Source: Pyropia yezoensis (taxonomy: Eukaryota; Rhodophyta; Bangiophyceae; Bangiales; Bangiaceae). Taken from it: DNA of 64,000 nt. The notes under the pieces are model-generated. The model was not told the origin of the DNA. It ran no database searches and saw only the letters and a program-made list of their open reading frames with translations. Positions 51,639-63,975 of the stretch are shown piece by piece. Numbering within the stretch: the first letter of the stretch is position 1; every line of letters starts with the position of its first letter. The position numbers were made by a program, and so were the translations under genes. Location: assembly GCA_009829735.1 (NCBI GenBank), contig CM020618.1:20073346-20137345 (forward strand), read 5' to 3'.

Positions 51639-54600
51639 GGACAGTCCACGTCTAGCTTGCTTCTTGAGCACCACAGTAATACAACGCCAGCCAGTGTGCT
51701 GGCGATCCTCACTCCGTGACAGCCACCGGTGAACGTCAGCCGCCGCACGGGGCCGCCGGGGCTGCCGCTCCCTCCCGTTGTGAACTAAATGATTGCTGTG
51801 TCTGTGTGCGAGCTTCCTGCTTCTGCAATTCGTCTCCGGGCCGAAGGTGGTCCTACATGGGAGAGGGAACGTCTCTTGGAATGGACAGGGAAGAGAGGGA
51901 GGGAAGGTATGCGGGCTGAGTGGAGGGCTCTGGTGACAAGAGGTGAAGGGAGGAAGAGTTCTACTTTGCGCGCAGGTCACCTGTGCAGACAGGCGCCCAG
52001 CCGTAAACCGGCGGCGCGGCCTTCCCTCCTCCACCCCACTCACCCAGGTCAGGTAGGGGGAGAGTATGGTGAAGGCGCGCGAGAGCACCGCGAACGCCCC
52101 CCCCCGTAAACTACACTAAACGCATTGCGATAATCTAGCAGGAGGAGGGCGTGGCGGGGGTGCAGGGAGAGGTGGGCCTCGAGCTCGTGGAGCATGCGGT
52201 CACATGCGCAGGGGACCCCCACCCCCTGCTGCAGCGGCGCGAACAGCGCCGCTGCAGCCCCCCGCACGGGGCGCGCCAGCGCCAAGGCGACGATCTTCCG
52301 CAGCGTCTCCGGCATGCCAATAGGCCGGGGACCGGGAAGCCGGTCCGCCTGCGGGTCGCCCGCCTTGGTCAACAGCACAAAGACGGCGCCTATCAGCGCG
52401 CGTGCCGCCACCGCAGGCACACGCGCTGCGGCATTGGGGCTGGCGAGAAGCAGGAGCACCTCTGACGAGGCGTCCCGGCCATCTATGGCCAGAGCCCAGA
52501 GGTGCTCCAACCTCAGCCCAGACGGTCACGGCGCTTCGACGGCGGCGGCGGAGCGGATCGCCGTCTCCGCCGCTGCCCACGACAGTGAGGAGGGCGCCGG
52601 CGCCTCGATGGCGGCCGCCTCCGCCGCCTCCAGCTCGGAGGGAAAGGTGGCCGCCACCGACGCGGCGGCGGCCAAGTCCGGCACCGCCAGCGGGAACAGG
52701 CGACAGGCCTTGTCCCACACGGCCGGCGTCATGGCCGGCGCCGGTGGCGCGAGCAGGGAGCGGGCGGCCGCGCTCAAGCGGCCGCACCGCACCTGCCGCA
52801 GCGCACGGCGTTGCGCGGCGGTGGCGCGGGCAGGGCGGGCAGGCAGGACAGTCCACGTCTAGCTTGCTTCTTGAGCACCACAGTAATACAACGCCAGCCA
52901 GTGTGCTGGCGATCCTCATTCCGTGACAGCCACCGGTGAACGTCAGCCGGCGCACGGGGCCGCCGGGGCTGCCGCTCCCTCCCGTTGTGAACTAAATGAT
53001 TGCTGTGTCTGTGTGCGAGCTTCCTGCTTCTGCAATTCGTCTCCGGGCCGAAGGTGGTCCTACATGGGAGAGGGAACGTCTCTTGGAATGGACAGGGAAG
53101 AGAGGGAGGGAAGGTATGCGGGCTGAGTGGAGGGCTCTGGTGACAAGAGGTGAAGGGAGGAAGAGTTCTACTTTGCGCGCAGGTCACCTGTGCAGACAGG
53201 CGCCCAGCCGTAAACCGGCGGCGCGGCCTTCCCTCCTCCACCCCACTCACCCAGGTCAGGTAGGGGGAGAGTATGGTGAAGGCGCGCGAGAGCACCGCGA
53301 ACGCCCCCCCCCGTAAACTACACTAAACGCATTGCGATAATCTAGCAGGAGGAGGGCGTGGCGGGGGTGCAGGGAGAGGTGGGCCTCGAGCTCGTGGAGC
53401 ATGCGGTCACATGCGCAGGGGACCCCCACCCCCTGCTGCAGCGGCGCGAACAGCGCCGCTGCAGCCCCCCGCACGGGGCGCGCCAGCGCCAAGGCGACGA
53501 TCTTCCGCAGCGTCTCCGGCATGCCAATAGGCCGGGGACCGGGAAGCCGGTCCGCCTGCGGGTCGCCCGCCTTGGTCAACAGCACAAAGACGGCGCCTAT
53601 CAGCGCGCGTGCCGCCACCGCAGGCACACGCGCTGCGGCATTGGGGCTGGCGAGAAGCAGGAGCACCTCTGACGAGGCGTCCCGGCCATCTATGGCCAGA
53701 GCCCAGAGGTGCTCCAACCTCAGCCCAGACGGTCACGGCGCTTCGACGGCGGCGGCGGAGCGGATCGCCGTCTCCGCCGCTGCCCACGACAGTGAGGAGG
53801 GCGCCGGCGCCTCGATGGCGGCCGCCTCCGCCGCCTCCAGCTCGGAGGGAAAGGTGGCCGCCACCGACGCGGCGGCGGCCAAGTCCGGCACCGCCAGCGG
53901 GAACAGGCGACAGGCCTTGTCCCACACGGCCGGCGTCATGGCCGGCGCCGGTGGCGCGAGCAGGGAGCGGGCGGCCGCGCTCAAGCGGCCGCACCGCACC
54001 TGCCGCAGCGCACGGCGTTGCGCGGCGGTGGCGCGGGCAGGGCGGGCAGGCAGGACAGTCCACGTCTAGCTTGCTTCTTGAGCACCACAGTAATACAACG
54101 CCAGCCAGTGTGCTGGCGATCCTCATTCCGTGACAGCCACCGGTGAACGTCAGCCGGCGCACGGGGCCGCCGGGGCTGCCGCTCCCTCCCGTTGTGAACT
54201 AAATGATTGCTGTGTCTGTGTGCGAGCTTCCTGCTTCTGCAATTCGTCTCCGGGCCGAAGGTGGTCCTACATGGGAGAGGGAACGTCTCTTGGAATGGAC
54301 AGGGAAGAGAGGGAGGGAAGGTATGCGGGCTGAGTGGAGGGCTCTGGTGACAAGAGGTGAAGGGAGGAAGAGTTCTACTTTGCGCGCAGGTCACCTGTGC
54401 AGACAGGCGCCCAGCCGTAAACCGGCGGCGCGGCCTTCCCTCCTCCACCCCACTCACCCAGGTCAGGTAGGGGGAGAGTATGGTGAAGGCGCGCGAGAGC
54501 ACCGCGAACGCCCCCCCCCGTAAACTACACTAAACGCATTGCGATAATCTAGCAGGAGGAGGGCGTGGCGGGGGTGCAGGGAGAGGTGGGCCTCGAGCTC

Positions 54601-57600
54601 GTGGAGCATGCGGTCACATGCGCAGGGGACCCCCACCCCCTGCTGCAGCGGCGCGAACAGCGCCGCTGCAGCCCCCCGCACGGGGCGCGCCAGCGCCAAG
54701 GCGACGATCTTCCGCAGCGTCTCCGGCATGCCAATAGGCCGGGGACCGGGAAGCCGGTCCGCCTGCGGGTCGCCCGCCTTGGTCAACAGCACAAAGACGG
54801 CGCCTATCAGCGCGCGTGCCGCCACCGCAGGCACACGCGCTGCGGCATTGGGGCTGGCGAGAAGCAGGAGCACCTCTGACGAGGCGTCCCGGCCATCTAT
54901 GGCCAGAGCCCAGAGGTGCTCCAACCTCAGCCCAGACGGTCACGGCGCTTCGACGGCGGCGGCGGAGCGGATCGCCGTCTCCGCCGCTGCCCACGACAGT
55001 GAGGAGGGCGCCGGCGCCTCGATGGCGGCCGCCTCCGCCGCCTCCAGCTCGGAGGGAAAGGTGGCCGCCACCGACGCGGCGGCGGCCAAGTCCGGCACCG
55101 CCAGCGGGAACAGGCGACAGGCCTTGTCCCACACGGCCGGCGTCATGGCCGGCGCCGGTGGCGCGAGCAGGGAGCGGGCGGCCGCGCTCAAGCGGCCGCA
55201 CCGCACCTGCCGCAGCGCACGGCGTTGCGCGGCGGTGGCGCGGGCAGGGCGGGCAGGCAGGACAGTCCACGTCTAGCTTGCTTCTTGAGCACCACAGTAA
55301 TACAACGCCAGCCAGTGTGCTGGCGATCCTCATTCCGTGACGGCCACCGGTGAACGTCAGCCGGCGCACGGGGCCGCCGGGGCTGCCGCTCCCTCCCGTT
55401 GTGAACTAAATGATTGCTGTGTCTGTGTGCGAGCTTCCTGCTTCTGCAATTCGTCTCCGGGCCGAAGGTGGTCCTACATGGGAGAGGGAACGTCTCTTGG
55501 AATGGACAGGGAAGAGAGGGAGGGAAGGTATGCGGGCTGAGTGGAGGGCTCTGGTGACAAGAGGTGAAGGGAGGAAGAGTTCTACTTTGCGCGCAGGTCA
55601 CCTGTGCAGACAGGCGCCCAGCCGTAAACCGGCGGCGCGGCCTTCCCTCCTCCACCCCACTCACCCAGGTCAGGTAGGGGGAGAGTATGGTGAAGGCGCG
55701 CGAGAGCACCGCGAACGCCCCCCCCCGTAAACTACACTAAACGCATTGCGATAATCTAGCAGGAGGAGGGCGTGGCGGGGGTGCAGGGAGAGGTGGGCCT
55801 CGAGCTCGTGGAGCATGCGGTCACATGCGCAGGGGACCCCCACCCCCTGCTGCAGCGGCGCGAACAGCGCCGCTGCAGCCCCCCGCACGGGGCGCGCCAG
55901 CGCCAAGGCGACGATCTTCCGCAGCGTCTCCGGCATGCCAATAGGCCGGGGACCGGGAAGCCGGTCCGCCTGCGGGTCGCCCGCCTTGGTCAACAGCACA
56001 AAGACGGCGCCTATCAGCGCGCGTGCCGCCACCGCAGGCACACGCGCTGCGGCATTGGGGCTGGCGAGAAGCAGGAGCACCTCTGACGAGGCGTCCCGGC
56101 CATCTATGGCCAGAGCCCAGAGGTGCTCCAACCTCAGCCCAGACGGTCACGGCGCTTCGACGGCGGCGGCGGAGCGGATCGCCGTCTCCGCCGCTGCCCA
56201 CGACAGTGAGGAGGGCGCCGGCGCCTCGATGGCGGCCGCCTCCGCCGCCTCCAGCTCGGAGGGAAAGGTGGCCGCCACCGACGCGGCGGCGGCCAAGTCC
56301 GGCACCGCCAGCGGGAACAGGCGACAGGCCTTGTCCCACACGGCCGGCGTCATGGCCGGCGCCGGTGGCGCGAGCAGGGAGCGGGCGGCCGCGCTCAAGC
56401 GGCCGCACCGCACCTGCCGCAGCGCACGGCGTTGCGCGGCGGTGGCGCGGGCAGGGCGGGCAGGCAGGACAGTCCACGTCTAGCTTGCTTCTTGAGCACC
56501 ACAGTAATACAACGCCAGCCAGTGTGCTGGCGATCCTCACTCCGTGACAGCCACCGGTGAACGTCAGCCGGCGCACGGGGCCGCCGGGGCTGCCGCTCCC
56601 TCCCGTTGTGAACTAAATGATTGCTGTGTCTGTGTGCGAGCTTCCTGCTTCTGCAATTCGTCTCCGGGCCGAAGGTGGTCCTACATGGGAGAGGGAACGT
56701 CTCTTGGAATGGACAGGGAAGAGAGGGAGGGAAGGTATGCGGGCTGAGTGGAGGGCTCTGGTGACAAGAGGTGAAGGGAGGAAGAGTTCTACTTTGCGCG
56801 CAGGTCACCTGTGCAGACAGGCGCCCAGCCGTAAACCGGCGGCGCGGCCTTCCCTCCTCCACCCCACTCACCCAGGTCAGGTAGGGGGAGAGTATGGTGA
56901 AGGCGCGCGAGAGCACCGCGAACGCCCCCCCCCGTAAACTACACTAAACGCATTGCGATAATCTAGCAGGAGGAGGGCGTGGCGGGGGTGCAGGGAGAGG
57001 TGGGCCTCGAGCTCGTGGAGCATGCGCTCACATGCGCAGGGGACCCCCACCCCCTGCTGCAGCGGCGCGAACAGCGCCGCTGCAGCCCCCCGCACGGGGC
57101 GCGCCAGCGCCAAGGCGACGATCTTCCGCAGCGTCTCCGGCATGCCAATAGGCCGGGGACCGGGAAGCCGGTCCGCCTGCGGGTCGCCCGCCTTGGTCAA
57201 CAGCACAAAGACGGCGCCTATCAGCGCGCGTGCCGCCACCGCAGGCACACGCGCTGCGGCATTGGGGCTGGCGAGAAGCAGGAGCACCTCTGACGAGGCG
57301 TCCCGGCCATCTATGGCCAGAGCCCAGAGGTGCTCCAACCTCAGCCCAGACGGTCACGGCGCTTCGACGGCGGCGGCGGAGCGGATCGCCGTCTCCGCCG
57401 CTGCCCACGACAGTGAGGAGGGCGCCGGCGCCTCGATGGCGGCCGCCTCCGCCGCCTCCAGCTCGGAGGGAAAGGTGGCCGCCACCGACGCGGCGGCGGC
57501 CAAGTCCGGCACCGCCAGCGGGAACACGCGACAGGCCTTGTCCCACACGGCCGGCGTCATGGCCGGCGCCGGTGGCGCGAGCAGGGAGCGGGCGGCCGCG

Positions 57601-60600
57601 CTCAAGCGGCCGCACCGCACCTGCCGCAGCGCACGGCGTTGCGCGGCGGTGGCGCGGGCAGGGCGGGCAGGCAGGACAGTCCACGTCTAGCTTGCTTCTT
57701 GAGCACCACAGTAATACAACGCAAGCCAGTGTGCTGGCGATCCTCACTCCGTGACAGCCACCGGTGAACGTCAGCCGCCGCACGGGGCCGCCGGGGCTGC
57801 CGCTCCCTCCCGTTGTGAACTAAATGATTGCTGTGTCTGTGTGCGAGCTTCCTGCTTCTGCAATTCGTCTCCGGGCCGAAGGTGGTCCTACATGGGAGAG
57901 GGAACGTCTCTTGGAATGGACAGGGAAGAGAGGGAGGGAAGGTATGCGGGCTGAGTGGAGGGCTCTGGTGACAAGAGGTGAAGGGAGGAAGAGTTCTACT
58001 TTGCGCGCAGGTCACCTGTGCAGACAGGCGCCCAGCCGTAAACCGGCGGCGCGGCCTTCCCTCCTCCACCCCACTCACCCAGGTCAGGTAGGGGGAGAGT
58101 ATGGTGAAGGCGCGCGAGAGCACCGCGAACGCCCCCCCCCGTAAACTACACTAAACGCATTGCGATAATCTAGCAGGAGGAGGGCGTGGCGGGGGTGCAG
58201 GGAGAGGTGGGCCTCGAGCTCGTGGAGCATGCGGTCACATGCGCAGGGGACCCCCACCCCCTGCTGCAGCGGCGCGAACAGCGCCGCTGCAGCCCCCCGC
58301 ACGGGGCGCGCCAGCGCCAAGGCGACGATCTTCCGCAGCGTCTCCGGCATGCCAATAGGCCGGGGACCGGGAAGCCGGTCCGCCTGCGGGTCGCCCGCCT
58401 TGGTCAACAGCACAAAGACGGCGCCTATCAGCGCGCGTGCCGCCACCGCAGGCACACGCGCTGCGGCATTGGGGCTGGCGAGAAGCAGGAGCACCTCTGA
58501 CGAGGCGTCCCGGCCATCTATGGCCAGAGCCCAGAGGTGCTCCAACCTCAGCCCAGACGGTCACGGCGCTTCGACGGCGGCGGCGGAGCGGATCGCCGTC
58601 TCCGCCGCTGCCCACGACAGTGAGGAGGGCGCCGGCGCCTCGATGGCGGCCGCCTCCGCCGCCTCCAGCTCGGAGGGAAAGGTGGCCGCCACCGACGCGG
58701 CGGCGGCCAAGTCCGGCACCGCCAGCGGGAACAGGCGACAGGCCTTGTCCCACACGGCCGGCGTCATGGCCGGCGCCGGTGGCGCGAGCAGGGAGCGGGC
58801 GGCCGCGCTCAAGCGGCCGCACCGCACCTGCCGCAGCGCACGGCGTTGCGCGGCGGTGGCGCGGGCAGGGCGGGCAGGCAGGACAGTCCACGTCTAGCTT
58901 GCTTCTTGAGCACCACAGTAATACAACGCCAGCCAGTGTGCTGGCGATCCTCACTCCGTGACAGCCACCGGTGAACGTCAGCCGGCGCACGGGGCCGCCG
59001 GGGCTGCCGCTCCCTCCCGTTGTGAACTAAATGATTGCTGTGTCTGTGTGCGAGCTTCCTGCTTCTGCAATTCGTCTCCGGGCCGAAGGTGGTCCTACAT
59101 GGGAGAGGGAACGTCTCTTGGAATGGACAGGGAAGAGAGGGAGGGAAGGTATGCGGGCTGAGTGGAGGGCTCTGGTGACAAGAGGTGAAGGGAGGAAGAG
59201 TTCTACTTTGCGCGCAGGTCACCTGTGCAGACAGGCGCCCAGCCGTAAACCGGCGGCGCGGCCTTCCCTCCTCCACCCCACTCACCCAGGTCAGGTAGGG
59301 GGAGAGTATGGTGAAGGCGCGCGAGAGCACCGCGAACGCCCCCCCCCGTAAACTACACTAAACGCATTGCGATAATCTAGCAGGAGGAGGGCGTGGCGGG
59401 GGTGCAGGGAGAGGTGGGCCTCGAGCTCGTGGAGCATGCGCTCACATGCGCAGGGGACCCCCACCCCCTGCTGCAGCGGCGCGAACAGCGCCGCTGCAGC
59501 CCCCCGCACGGGGCGCGCCAGCGCCAAGGCGACGATCTTCCGCAGCGTCTCCGGCATGCCAATAGGCCGGGGACCGGGAAGCCGGTCCGCCTGCGGGTCG
59601 CCCGCCTTGGTCAACAGCACAAAGACGGCGCCTATCAGCGCGCGTGCCGCCACCGCAGGCACACGCGCTGCGGCATTGGGGCTGGCGAGAAGCAGGAGCA
59701 CCTCTGACGAGGCGTCCCGGCCATCTATGGCCAGAGCCCAGAGGTGCTCCAACCTCAGCCCAGACGGTCACGGCGCTTCGACGGCGGCGGCGGAGCGGAT
59801 CGCCGTCTCCGCCGCTGCCCACGACAGTGAGGAGGGCGCCGGCGCCTCGATGGCGGCCGCCTCCGCCGCCTCCAGCTCGGAGGGAAAGGTGGCCGCCACC
59901 GACGCGGCGGCGGCCAAGTCCGGCACCGCCAGCGGGAACAGGCGACAGGCCTTGTCCCACACGGCCGGCGTCATGGCCGGCGCCGGTGGCGCGAGCAGGG
60001 AGCGGGCGGCCGCGCTCAAGCGGCCGCACCGCACCTGCCGCAGCGCACGGCGTTGCGCGGCGGTGGCGCGGGCAGGGCGGGCAGGCAGGACAGTCCACGT
60101 CTAGCTTGCTTCTTGAGCACCACAGTAATACAACGCCAGCCAGTGTGCTGGCGATCCTCACTCCGTGACAGCCACCGGTGAACGTCAGCCGCCGCACGGG
60201 GCCGCCGGGGCTGCCGCTCCCTCCCGTTGTGAACTAAATGATTGCTGTGTCTGTGTGCGAGCTTCCTGCTTCTGCAATTCGTCTCCGGGCCGAAGGTGGT
60301 CCTACATGGGAGAGGGAACGTCTCTTGGAATGGACAGGGAAGAGAGGGAGGGAAGGTATGCGGGCTGAGTGGAGGGCTCTGGTGACAAGAGGTGAAGGGA
60401 GGAAGAGTTCTACTTTGCGCGCAGGTCACCTGTGCAGACAGGCGCCCAGCCGTAAACCGGCGGCGCGGCCTTCCCTCCTCCACCCCACTCACCCAGGTCA
60501 GGTAGGGGGAGAGTATGGTGAAGGCGCGCGAGAGCACCGCGAACGCCCCCCCCCGTAAACTACACTAAACGCATTGCGATAATCTAGCAGGAGGAGGGCG

Positions 60601-61294
60601 TGGCGGGGGTGCAGGGAGAGGTGGGCCTCGAGCTCGTGGAGCATGCGGTCACATGCGCAGGGGACCCCCACCCCCTGCTGCAGCGGCGCGAACAGCGCCG
60701 CTGCAGCCCCCCGCACGGGGCGCGCCAGCGCCAAGGCGACGATCTTCCGCAGCGTCTCCGGCATGCCAATAGGCCGGGGACCGGGAAGCCGGTCCGCCTG
60801 CGGGTCGCCCGCCTTGGTCAACAGCACAAAGACGGCGCCTATCAGCGCGCGTGCCGCCACCGCAGGCACACGCGCTGCGGCATTGGGGCTGGCGAGAAGC
60901 AGGAGCACCTCTGACGAGGCGTCCCGGCCATCTATGGCCAGAGCCCAGAGGTGCTCCAACCTCAGCCCAGACGGTCACGGCGCTTCGACGGCGGCGGCGG
61001 AGCGGATCGCCGTCTCCGCCGCTGCCCACGACAGTGAGGAGGGCGCCGGCGCCTCGATGGCGGCCGCCTCCGCCGCCTCCAGCTCGGAGGGAAAGGTGGC
61101 CGCCACCGACGCGGCGGCGGCCAAGTCCGGCACCGCCAGCGGGAACACGCGACAGGCCTTGTCCCACACGGCCGGCGTCATGGCCGGCGCCGGTGGCGCG
61201 AGCAGGGAGCGGGCGGCCGCGCTCAAGCGGCCGCACCGCACCTGCCGCAGCGCACGGCGTTGCGCGGCGGTGGTGCGGGCAGGGCGGGCAGGCG
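51639..61294. repeat. tandem array, 8 units of 1207 bp, carrying an RT fragment
   Basis: Units start at 51639, 52846, 54053, 55260, 56467, 57674, 58881 and 60088, each 1207 bp, differing at only a handful of sites. Each contains, on the minus strand, an RT piece. It begins with CGRLSAAARSLLAPPAPAMT, crosses one in-frame TGA, and continues with PSGLRLEHLWALAIDG, RPIGMPETLRKIVALALARP and motif A LLLLDYRNAFS. It breaks in a C8 run, while AFTILSPYLTWV continues in the next frame. The remaining 500 bp has no recognised coding. First-unit RT positions: about 52049-52792, then +1207 per unit. The right-hand unit is continuous with the rest of the RT gene, so the array grew from that locus. Confidence 0.95.
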
Positions 61295-62117
61295 AAGGTG
61301 CGTCTCCCTCCCGCGGCGCCACTCCCTGGTGTTCCACCCGCCCCACACTCGGCCGCCAGGTGCCGGCGTTGCGGTCCGCCAGCGCGCCGGCGAGATCCCC
61401 CTCCAGCAGCGCTGTCACACGAGCACCGTTTGACAGCGCGGCGGAAGGGTCCGCGCCGGCGCGCTAGGGGACCGCCAACGTGGGAGAGTGGAGAGCGAGC
61501 GAGGGGGGGAGGAGCAGCCACAGCCAGGCGTGGCGCTGGGTGCGCTCGCGCCACACCCAGTCCAGGGTGTCGGCGTAGAGCCTACGCCACGCGCCCGCCA
61601 GCGCCGCGGGCACGTGCACTAACGTGAGGACGCCGGACGCCACCAGCGCCGGCCACGCCGCGTCTGTTGGGGCGGAAGCGCACAGGAATGCGCCCCGCGC
61701 CCACGCCCTCGCGGCATGATCCGCCGCGAAGAGAGTGGCGTTCAGGCTCCCTTCCCCCGAAGCCCCAGGCGTTGCGGGCGGCGCCGGCATAGGCGCCGCC
61801 TCTCCGCGCGGAGCTCGCGCCATCGCCGCCTTCGCCGCCGCCGTCGGCGGCGCAGGCACCGTCGCCGCCATTGTCGTCGGTGCTGTGGCCGTCGGCGGCG
61901 GTGCGCGTCCAGCCGCCCGACCGCGCGCCGCCGTGGGGGCCGCCCTGGCCGCCGCCCCACTCGCCGTCTCCGCCGTCGTTGCGAGCCGCGCAGCCGCCGT
62001 TGTCCCCGCTGTCGCCGTCCCCGCCGTCGCCGGCACCGCCGTCGCCGGCACTGCAAGGATGTGCCCCTTGAATCCACGCCTGGAACCCAGGGGATATGAA
62101 CTGGGACCTGTCCTCAC
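60498..62117 (-). pseudogene. non-LTR-type reverse transcriptase, copy 2 (array founder)
   Basis: A single minus frame runs from about 62117 to 60498 with two nonsense codons: TAG at 61466-61464 and TGA at 60977-60975. Order: Ala-rich leader; RRLYADTLDWVWRERTQRHA and WLWLLLPPSLAL; pre-RT box ALLEGDLAGALADRNAGTWR (about 61415-61355), which matches the box in the 14.6-17.2 kb copy; then GLRLEHL, PIGMPETLRKI, GVGVPCACDRMLHE and motif A LLDYRNAFS. Motifs B and C (the catalytic DD) are missing because the sequence ends in the repeat unit. The TGA replaces the Gly of the APGPSGLR motif seen in copy 1. The element is dead; only fragments could be translated. It is probably LINE-like by box order, with lineage not determined. 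Confidence 0.7.
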
Positions 62118-63573
62118 ATGTCATGCCCCGCTAACTCCTCTCAAGACACATCAACTCCCCACTCCCCTTGACGACACCGCGCTGTACCCCTGACATTCTG
62201 CGAACGTCGGCTGGCCGCACGAAGACCGTCGTCAACTCACTGTCGGAACCTGGTCATGGATGTCTTAAACTCGACAACGAGGAACGAGTGACATTGTCGA
62301 CCAACCACGGGCGGACATCCCTATCTGTGCTGCCAGAACAATGTTCTCTGCTCTGGCTGAAAGCTGGCAATCAAGGACGAGCCACATGATTAACCGACAC
62401 CGAGGACACCACATATCCTCGCTGGCGGCTGTGTGTGATATGACTGGCTCGCCGGCTTTTGGATTGACTGAAAACGGCCAGCTGGCTGGTGACTGACTGG
62501 CCGGCCAAGGGATTGATTGAATTTGGCCCTGCTGGCCCTTACAGCAGGTCGGACCTCCCGGCCGACCGGCGTTTGAAGCCGGCTGGTGGGACGCGCTGGG
62601 CGCCATCCATGGGACCCCCTTCGTTTCGGGCAAACTGGGGCTGCACTCCTTCTGTGCACACGCCCGCCCATGCTTTGTTCTGAGAGCCATGCTTTGTTTT
62701 TGGGCCGTTCTGTGCGTACCGGCGGCGCGACGGGGAAACGCATGCTTTGGAGCACCTCGGGTGCCCGGACGCGAGTATTTCGTGCGTGGGTGTCGGCGCC
62801 ACCGGGGGAGACCGAGGGGCAACAATAGACACAGACAAAGGACACCGTTTACCTTTTGTAACCTCGATCTCCACCGTCGTCGCGACCATCTTCCTCCCCA
62901 GACCCACCCCCGTCCAGACCACCGTCCTCTTCCCCGTACCCTGCCGCCCTATTGGCTTGCAGGGCCCGCTGCCAGCCCCACGAGAACGTTGAGGGCTCCC
63001 TAGTTCTGGGGGGGTCCTCACATGTTGTAGCTTCTGATTGTTCGACTTTCCTACCTGGCGGTGACTGCGTGTCCGTGCGTGATTTGGACCTCCCTGCGAT
63101 TGTGACGTCGTGTTGCCGCCTGCGTTCGGCTTGCCACGGGCATTTTAATACGAACGCAGCGGGTTCCACGAATCACACGAAAAAGAATATTTCCCTGACA
63201 CTGCCATCGCGCTTGATGCCACGGATGTTTTCTTTTTTGTCAACCGATTGTTGAATCCCAGTGAGTTCCAAATCAGGTTCCGAATATTCTTCCTCGGCTG
63301 TCGCGGCCGCGTTCGCATCCTCCTGCGCGACAGCGCGCGACGCGACGGCCACGACACCTGGCAACCCTAAGACCCGTGCATCCCCGACGACCTACGCACC
63401 CCCGACGATCCGCGACGCTGCTACAGCGCCCGAGTCGTCGGCACGCGGCAGTCCGTCGGCATGCCGCCCCGTGGGAAGGCACCACCACCCGGGGGCAGGC
63501 AGCCCCCCGGCGGGCACCTTTTCTTCCTCCACTGAGGCAGACCGTCCCCAAGCCCCCCCTCTGGGACAAGGGC
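62118..63573. other. spacer, no gene recognised
   Basis: GGCTGGCTGG/GGCCGGCC-type short repeats at 62450-62590, and CCATGCTTTGTT direct repeats at about 62667 and 62688. The stretch 63240-63573 is open on + in the frame of the following zinc-finger gene, but lacks ATG and looks random. Confidence 0.35.
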
Positions 63574-63975
63574 ATGGGCCCTGCCTCGGCGGGCACGACC
63601 GGCCGGACAAACAAGCGCCTGCTGCTGCCCCCGCAAGAACCGACACGCGGCTTCATCGCGCCACCATCACCGCTGATTGGGCACATCAAGCCGACCACCG
63701 CGCGGGCGGTGGAACAGCGTGAGCAGCGCCGAATCGCCAAAACCCGCCGCATTCCACTGGGCACTCACAAGTGTAAGCCCTGCGGTGTGACGTGCAACAG
63801 CCTATCGGTGGTACGCGACCACCGTAACTCACGTCGGCATCGTAACACTGTCAATCGCCCTTCCACTCTCCCACGCTGCGATCCGTGTGGGCGTGAATTT
63901 GATTCAGTGGTACATTTCGAAAGCCACTTGAGTGGCAAGGCTGACCACCGTCAGCTGGCACGGGGCACCGATTGA
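63574..63975 (+). CDS. two-finger C2H2 (U1/matrin-type) zinc protein
   Basis: 133 residues from ATG 63574 (AAGGGCATGGGC); the frame is open to 63376 without another ATG. Two zinc fingers: C67-x2-C70-x12-H83-x5-H89 (CKPCGVTCNSL...HRNSRRH) and C102-x2-C105-x12-H118-x6-H125 (CDPCGREFDSV...HLSGKADH). The long C-to-H gap with H-x5-H, the aromatic-poor loop and SRRH/GKADH ends are the U1/matrin/ZnF-met style, commonly double-stranded RNA or RNP binding. A basic stretch (EQREQRRIAKTRR) precedes them. It stops with TGA at 63975. It could be a short host RNA-binding protein or the last exon of a longer one. Confidence 0.6.
   Translation: MGPASAGTTGRTNKRLLLPPQEPTRGFIAPPSPLIGHIKPTTARAVEQREQRRIAKTRRIPLGTHKCKPCGVTCNSLSVVRDHRNSRRHRNTVNRPSTLPRCDPCGREFDSVVHFESHLSGKADHRQLARGTD

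Noticed and set aside
6718-60977. Variant genetic code with TGA as sense
   Set aside because: Pol (28088), the zinc-finger gene (63975) and others end in TGA at sensible C-termini.
51639-61294. rDNA or telomere-associated array
   Set aside because: The unit contains RT motifs and no rRNA-like or telomeric repeat sequence.
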